Shown piece by piece: positions 53,101 to 62,100 of a stretch of 64,000 nt of DNA. How positions within the stretch are numbered: position 1 is the first letter of the stretch; each line of letters starts with the position of its first letter. The translations under genes were made by a program, and so were the position numbers. Origin of the DNA: Apostichopus japonicus (lineage: Eukaryota > Echinodermata > Holothuroidea > Aspidochirotida > Stichopodidae); contig NC_092568.1 in NCBI RefSeq assembly GCF_037975245.1, forward strand, positions 804,001-868,000, written 5' to 3'. The notes beneath the pieces were generated by a model. That model worked only from the letters and a program-made list of their open reading frames with translations. It had not been told where the DNA came from and ran no database searches.

Positions 53101-56100
53101 AAATGTTTTCCCTTTGTTTCACTACCTTCATCTCAAGGACACCGAACACAGGTTTTTGGTCAAGGGAGATTTTATGAAATATTTTATTGTATTCTTTGAA
53201 AAGAGGAGCATCCCATTATTTAAATGATATATGTTGGCTATTAATTAGGGAAGTAACTGATTAAGGACTAAACTAAGAAATTTTGATGAGCGAAACACTC
53301 CACATCATAGTTTGCACACATTTAATGAGTTTTCCCAGGTTTATCAAAATTTCAAATGTGTTTATCTGGAAACGAAAAGAGCTTTTCAAAAATATTTCAA
53401 ACAGATTTTGAATGAGATAATCAAACACAACAAATGTACTGAATATGAGGGCAAATTGGCTAGGTGTCTGTAGTACTTTAACTCTGTAGAATGCTATCAC
53501 ATAATTTTGTACTATTACAAAAATAATTTTAATCTAGTCTTGTTTAAAGGCAAGTTTTGACTAATAATAAAACAAGTGCAATATAATGAGAGTGAGGCAC
53601 TTACTTGGCTTTGACCTGGGACTCCTGGAATGAGGTATTGGTGCGTGTTTCCTCGGAGCTGGTGTGTCCAGTGGAGATTTCGTCCTTTCCTTGTCTTCAT
53701 CTTGTCCAGTCATGCGTCCCTTACGGGTGTACCTTACAGGGTACCCATGGCTATTGTCCGGTACTACCCCTTTAGCTACCTTGAATGCTGGTGCATAAGA
53801 AACCTGCTTCACAACCCGGGATGGATGTACCATCCCTTGTTCTCTTTGTGGGGCAGTCTGTGAGTGCTGCAGATGGCCCATTGGAAGTTTATTCACTGGA
53901 CTATTTCTCACTCCTTCCGTAGGACCCCGATGAGTGTACACACTTGGCTCTGAATGGACCCGTTGCGGGGGCAACGATTTCTCTTCCTCTATAGCAGACA
54001 AAACGTTTCTCTGCTCGGTCGGTCGTGAAACGTCATTGCTATGTCGATGGGTATCCAAGTGAGTGGCTTGAATCTGATAAGAAACAAAATTTAAGGAATG
54101 GCTTAGAACTAAGCAATCTATGAGGAGTGTCAACGCTCTGGTTGCATAATGCAATCTGGGAGTAAAACTGACAACATAACATATCATCTCATCCATTTAG
54201 GTTTTCAAAGTTTCCTTTTATACTTGGACGTGGACCCTGGGGAGGGAGGGGGGAGGGGGGAGGGGAGGGGAGGGGGTGGGCGAGGGAAGAATGTAACCAT
54301 GGGAAGCCAACATGAATACAAGCATGATATATCACGTTGTCCATGATAGAAGTCTGTGGTTTCAACCAACATAACATAATGTGTGTCAAACTTTGTTTGA
54401 CAAATGAGATATGTCGTTTGACCACATCACACAGTCACAGTTAGAAATTCTGCTGGCTGTTCTGTATCAACTTGTTGCATCTCTTTGACACCTTTTAGAA
54501 GCTTAAGGTCCAAAATTGTGCACAGACTACATTACAACGGATAATGCTGCATAAACCTGGCTAAAATGGCAAAGGCTTTCATCAGCAAGAATTTCAAAGA
54601 ATAGAGGAATGGATGTCCTTGAAATGCCTATCTAAAAACTTTTTCCAGAAAAGTAACAAATGTGAAGCTCTTTTGCTTTTATTCTAAGAGAATTACAAGT
54701 TGTTGTTTCCCACTTCAATCACAAGAATACATTTTTGAAGTCTGTATTTGGTTATGGACCTATCTTTCATACTGTCACCAGAGGGTATATCAAGATTTCG
54801 AGACAACGAACCCTGCGTTCTGAAAAGCATGAAAAATCAAGGGTAACATTTTTGACAGAGGAATCTAATACTAGACACTCTAACACCATGACCAACTTGA
54901 AACATTTCCCCCAAAACAAATGCCCCATAAAAAATGACATTTTGACAGTTATTTGTAGGTTAAGAAGTCAGAAGTATATCTGTATCGCCAATCAACTTAA
55001 AAATTCCAGCTCGAGCTGATGAATAGTATATCACAAAATGAATACATATCAGAAACTAGTAAAAAAATAGGTAAAATAAAGAATTACTTGAAGTGAGGAG
55101 GAGGACACCTCTAGGCTCTTGCAGAGATAAATTTGGAAGGAAATCTTTTCAAAACTTTGATAGATTTGAGATGATTACACGAGATGACTTTATCAGATAA
55201 TTGTCTAAAAATGTTGGAAATTAGTAGTTTGAGGTGGTTATTTTTGATGTTGTACAGCAAGATAAGAGCTATTGTCTTTACTGCTGCTATATTGTGTCCA
55301 AAACAGACTTGCAATACTCGAGTCCCTACTCATAAGTGAGTCTTTACTTGAGTCCCATTTTCCATCGACAGGACATTTCTAAGCATGTTCACTAAATGTT
55401 CATATTTCATATTCATTGCAGGATAGTACCACAAAGTTTTCCTTCTCTGTTTTGTGTGTGTTTGTTTAATCTTACAGGATTAGTGGCGTATCATAGGGAG
55501 AAAAGGGCTGGCAATAATCTACTTCTCTCCTGCAAAAATGCTGTCAAGGTAAAACTCTTACAAACTTAGCGAGTAAGCGTGCTTGGAATTTGTAACTTAC
55601 TGAGCACTTCATCAATATTACCACCATGCATGTGTACAACTGGTCGTGAAGCAGATGAGCCCAGAATTTCAAGAGACGTGAAGGGAAAAAAATTATGTCG
55701 ATAATTCAGACAATCTGACTACTCCCAAAATTTGTAAAATGTACTGTTTGACTGTTTACTTTTATTGGTACAATACAAACAGTACTTGCATTGCAAAGAA
55801 CAGTTTGGACCTAAAATATAGCTTCGGGTCAAAGATGATTTCACTTCCTTCTTGCAAGAATTTTTCTTTGTTCACATCTTTATATTTTTTATTTTTATGT
55901 TTTCATTTGATCACAAACGCACAACCTTATCTAATTTATCTCTTTTTGTTAAACTGTTTCTAATTCGTAATCTAATTCCACAAACTGAAAGCAAAAGTAG
56001 GAGACAGTCAACTGCGGGGAGTCAACAATCTGTTTGGTGCCATCATGTACCAGGTTGTGGTAGAGGATGCCAGCTTGTGGGATATGATATGTAACATGAG

Positions 56101-59100
56101 CCAGTTGTTAAAACAAAATGGAAAAAAAAAAAAAATAACTAGAATGCAGAAGTGGAGTCGCATCCCTGAAAGGGAGAACCTGGAAATTTTTGCTTCTCGA
56201 GCATTTTCTACCAGTGACAAAAACGTCCTGGGAACTCGGCAGCGAGATAATGTTTCAACGGCAGGAAGGCGGTGGAGAGATACTCGAATCCGAAACTGTC
56301 GACACACGGTATTCAACAACTTCCTGGCTAGAGAATTTACCTCAGAAACGGTCAGACAGTGTTTTACTATCATTTTCACAATTAAAACCCTTCTGAATGA
56401 ACTTTTGACAGAACTTTACATGCATGTCTTCCTTCCACACCCCCCCTCCCCACGCTGTTCCCCCATCCCTCCTTCTACCACCCACTGACACCCCATGATC
56501 ATACCCATGTGTCTTAAAGAACTGTTTTGGGTCAATAAATATGGGAAAACAAAAGGCAAAAAAATACAATGTGCTATGGATTAATTTTACAGCTATATAT
56601 ACATCTACATGTCGTGCACATACACAAACGCCTTCACTCAATCCTTCTAGAGCTACTTTTCGAAAAGATATGGCAATATTTCTGAGCAGTTATCCATTTC
56701 CTTGTGCAAAGCATTTAAGACATAGGTGGGATAACAGTGTCATTTTCTTTCCTCCCACATTTTTTCCTTGCCCTTCGCTCCTTCTGAAAGCTTTCAGCTG
56801 AGCTATCCATTTTAAATGCACATTCAAATGGACAAAAAAATATTGGTAATATTTTGCATACACAATTAATACTAAAGCAACATACATTTGACATAGAGGA
56901 AGGGGAAAAAGGAGGGAGGTCCTATTCCATCTAATACTTACAACTTGATTTTGATGGGCCTGCAATCTCTCCAACTCCTTTAATTTCAACAAAGTCAATT
57001 CATCTAATCTCCGTTGCAGTGCCTCGTTGATCGGACCATCGGACTGAGTTGATCCATTTTCAGTTGTTTCGTTCCTCTGACTTGACTTTGCCTCGAGGAG
57101 ATGCAGTTTATCCAAAATCATAGACACTTTATTTTCAAGGTCATGTTGATACTATAAGAAAGAAATGAGTAAAAAACAGAAACAGAAACAAGTTTAATAC
57201 CAGTCACCACTTTATAGTCTTTGTTTTTACTCTAATTTCACAATACAATCAAATGAAAGTGTGAAAAAAACAGCCTACAAATTCAATTTATACAATTTAA
57301 TGTAAATACTGCACAAAAGGAGTATCATTATAAAAGATCACCTTTAACGTAACAAAGCAGGGAAAACTTGAGTATTCAAATTTTGGACTGCAGTTTTGAA
57401 GGCTCTGAACGTTACCATTATACAACAACAAAATACTAATGTAATGTAATATAAATATATTCTTAAAAGGCGCATTACATGTAAATACATCTCAACGCGT
57501 CTCACAACATAAAAATAGTAAATTAAAACAATCAAACCAATCAAATTTCCAGTAAAAATTTCTAAAATAAACTCTATGATAAAAGATTAAGAATGCTTTA
57601 AATACGATAATAATATTCTATGAAACAATCCTGACTAAAAATATTCTTCAAAAAGATGAGCCTTAAGTTTAGATTTAAAACCATGAAAATCTTCCGATAA
57701 AACAAGTAAGTGTGGTAGAGTGTTCCATAAGCGTGGTGCACAGATCGATAATACTATGGTTCCTGTATACTAAGAAAACTGCTACACATCTTTGAAATTG
57801 TTTGGCAACTTGCCCAGTTTGCATAGCATTTTTTCGATGCGATACAGGATTGATTATTCCCTGTAGAGACAAAATAAAACCTTGTTATATTCCTGTTTTG
57901 ATAGCATGAACAAATGATACTGTTTTTCTCCTCTACAATAATCCAGAGCAAAAAATTCCACAATGAAGGAAATGTTTGACATGATTCACAACTTTATGAT
58001 CAAATTTTGGAGTTTTGGAAAATTTAATTGCTTTAAAAGTAAACCATAATTTCATTTTGACAACTGAAGTGAAAGTAGTCCACCCCCCACCCCCCCCCGC
58101 CCCCCTTAACCGATTTGAGGCTTGCGATTGGATTGTCAACAACCATAGGAGAAAGTCAACTTTCAGAATTAAGGATGGCTGTACACAAAAGACCTATTGC
58201 ATTCAGTCCCCCAATTTAATATAAACTACAGTTGATGTTCAAAATAAAACACATTCTATTTTCTCTAACTCATTAGAAACATTTTTAAAGCATTAAGCGT
58301 TGAAATTTGACAATCTTATGGTGCTATATTAATCCTCAAAGGTAGACTTTTGGCACTAAAATTAAGTTTAATTATGTAATAGACCAGGGAAACCCACAGC
58401 TATCTGTTCAGGTTGTACCTCCATACCACATGAATATTTTGAAAAATGACCCTTTAAACATCCAAGTCTCATCAATTAAAGTGGCTGGAATTTGTAGTCT
58501 AACAAGTCGACTATGATGTCAGTTCCTCAGATGTAACACAAAATTCAATAGGAAATATATAAGATCTTGAATGGCCTCAAATGACTGTTTACAATACATT
58601 ACAAAATTTGTCATGAACAACTGTTGTTGACTGTTATCCAAGGCTGTTCGTTGGTGTACTTGAAGTTTAAAAAAACATGTTTTGGTCAAGTTATTAAACT
58701 TGATTAAATAAAAGAAATAACATTAAAAGTTAATAGGCCTGCCCTGAAGATACATCATCATCATCATCATCAATTTATCCTTAAAGGAGCATTCTTAAAA
58801 ATAGAAATTTGCTGTACAAACATTATTAGAACACAAATTCTACCTTCTTTGTTATTATTTTTTTTCTGACTAAGGACAAGAATAACAAAAATTATGCATA
58901 AAGGCATGTTCATTTTCCAATATGTGGGTGATAGTCACAATGAACTATATATGGTAAAAACAAATGCAAACTATGAAGATATCTTTACCATATATGGTTC
59001 GTTCACATCGATACCCGGCGACTTACATATATTTGAGTATGAACCGGCCTCAAATCTCAGAGTGTAGCAAGTGAAAAATATCAAAACAAAAAATTGTAAG

Positions 59101-62100
59101 AATTGAACTAAATCACTTTTTAGCCCTCCATAAAGTAATATCAGACCACAGAGGCAGATATACTGAGGGGTATCCAACCATGAGTAAAAAACATTACATG
59201 TTTTGTTTTTTTCCTTCTTCCTCTTCTTCATTTTGTTTATTGTCTAAATGTACATAGAAAAATTAATTTTGAAATCCTATGCAAAATGCTTGATGGTGTA
59301 TTATATATTGCGGTTATTCATTTTCCCAGGAAAAAGAAATAGAAAATGGTCAATGATCTTTTTTTCTGTAAAAGTCAAAGTACAGGATTTCAACAACCCT
59401 AGAACTAATCTAGCTTTTGTATTGATATATGAGTAGAATGTCTTGGTAAGACACCAAGTCAAACAGGGTCAGACAAGAGCATTCTGAGCTCAAATGACCT
59501 TTCAAAAGTAGATGAAAACTGAAAGGGATATTATGGGGGCTGCAGCTGATTACTTTTCAAACAAAAATACTGGATAGCTTCTGCATCTGTAGGTTAAGAG
59601 CACATCCGCATAAAAATTCTGCATGACAATTTTGTTTGGTTAAATTTTGTGATATTTTGCAAATATTCCAAAGGTATCACATTTCAAGGAAAAATCAAAG
59701 CAGCAGGTTAGTAAGGCTTTTGAACTAAATAGTCTGTGATCACTCACATCACAGGCCTCTCCTTGGAAGAATAGAGGGTTCAGCCAGTCCAAATAGGTTA
59801 CAGGGATGTGCTCACGCCGGGCAACTGTGGGCGGCTGCACCAGGCAGTTCTGAAAGCTGCCCAGCACAAATAGTATTTTAAACATTTCTGCCCGGCACTA
59901 TATTTGATGATAAATTTAATTTTTTTTTTTTACCATTACCAAAACATGGGTTAATAATTGGCACAGGAAAAAGAGGGTGCCACCATCTGCTATCCAAGCA
60001 TAATTTATTTTCAAAAATTTCCAAAGGGTAGGGGGAGTCCCCACCCCTGAGACCCCCTCTAACGTTCAAATATGCCCACCACTCAAATATTCCCAGGCAC
60101 ATCCCTGCCAAATCTCGAGTTTAGAACAAGATATTAGATGGAGTTGCGACAGATACTGTGGAATATTTTTTTTTATATAATATATTAATATTTTTCTCTT
60201 TAAGATAAGGGTTACATTGTCTGCCACTGCAGCATTGCTTTAAATTAAGAAAATAATAATAATAATGAAAAAAAAAAATGAAAATAAAACCTGCCCTGTC
60301 ATGGAAAATTTGGCAGTAAGCCATGAATCCTACCTCAAAATGAAACTTTCAATCTAGTACTGGATGGCACAGAAACAACCAGGAAGTACCTGTTCCAGAG
60401 CCGTGTACGGCTCTGACCTGTTCATTAAGGTGGCGCCCTCAGATTCCAGAGCCGTGTACGGCTCTGACCTGTTCATTGAGGTGGCGCCCTCAAAGATGGC
60501 AGCATTTGAAGTCACTGAACAGTGCAGAATATACAAAGAGTTTGGCCGACTCGTCATGTCCTGATTTCAACCAGACAATGACTTTAATATTCATTAAAAT
60601 TGATTTGTTGCAGCTTTGATGGCTCTGAATTATGTTTCTTTATATGTTACCATGGTTACTGCGTACAAATCCGGCTATGTAGCTCTACACTGGTTTATGA
60701 AATCGCTCTCCATCTTCATTGTATTGCTATGAAATGCAGGATAAATTATTCCCAGTGCAATGCCTGTCATTGGTCAAGATCTGTCGCACCAGCCATGTTG
60801 GGGGGGGGCATTTACTTGCCGAAATACATGTAAAAGTAAAATAATAGGGAATCTCTTGCAAGAACTTCACTGACTTAAAATTTGCTTTTCTCCTTGATTG
60901 TTCCATTCACGGACCGTAAACGGTACCAGCTGAGGTGATGTGGAGAAAATAAACTATGCAGAGCTCCTTCTCATTGAACCCTGGTTATACTCATCTAGTA
61001 CTGAAACTCTTCAGAAAAACAAGCAAACACGTTTAGTTCATATTGATATAGAAATGGGAACATTCATTATAACTGGCAGCCCTCAACAATGGCAGCATTA
61101 CAGGTCACCAAAATAATGGCATTATTAGCAGCAGATTCCTGTCAACTCAATTTGGTTCAGAGATGTTGGCAAGGGGTATGAAAACCTGCTATGCAAGCAC
61201 TGCTGCAGTTGGTGGTCAAGTGTTAATATTTGTATCGAATGGAGAGGATATATTTCGTAAGAACAGAAAAGCTGCTTTTTAAGCCCCGCACCCCCCCCCC
61301 CCCCAACCCCAAATAAGTCTCATCTCACCTTGACGAATGGTGCAGTAGCTGCTACTGCAGCAGCAGCTGATACCGCCACCTGGTTGACATCCGGACTGGA
61401 TTCTGACATTTTTGTCTTCCTCCCGTCCACAAATCGAGGCTCAAAGACTCTTCTTACTGGTCCAATTTGCTCTGATCTGAGTAATGATAACAATAAATGG
61501 TACTTATAAGGCGCAAAATCTTCCGAAGAACTCAGAGCACACAAGGACAAAAGGACACACACGAAAGGAATCTATGAATCGGCAAAAGCTTGACAGCAGA
61601 GATGTGTCTTCAAATTGCTTTTAATTGAGAAAACGTAGGAGTGTTACGAAGGCTATTTGGAAGTGAATTCCAAAAACCTGGTGCAGCAAATTTAAAAGAA
61701 CATTCACCGGCAGACTTAAGGTTAGCCCAGTGAATTTTGAGCAGTCTTTGGAAGAGGAACGAAGAACCTGTGGTGGTTGGTAAGTAAACAAAACAGACGG
61801 CAGATATGGTGGAAGAGTACCCTCAAAATGATGGTAAACCAAAACAGCCAGTTTATAGTGGATAGGGAATTTGAAAGGCAGCCAGTGAAGCTCAAAGAGG
61901 ATGGGTGTAATATGCTCATGCTTTCTCTTCCTTGCAACAAGACGTGGAAGCACAATTTTGAACCCTTTGGAGGCAACTCAATTGATCAGCAGAGTAATGA
62001 AAATATTAACAAAAAAACTGAAATTCGATCAAAGAGATGGAAATTGGTTAATGTAAAATGTTATTTACAATCTATCTGCTGCAGCAGAATTAGTCCCTTT

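Noticed and set aside
53561-54196. A 211-codon single-exon reading of the minus strand
   Set aside because: The first about 40 and last about 13 codons are intron: splice sites at 54073 and 53605 trim the frame to the TALPID3 exon.
56045-56488. 147-codon plus-strand frame
   Set aside because: No domain, family or codon signal that I recognise; the reverse strand is equally open, and it lies in a TALPID3 intron with a run of lysines from an A-tract.
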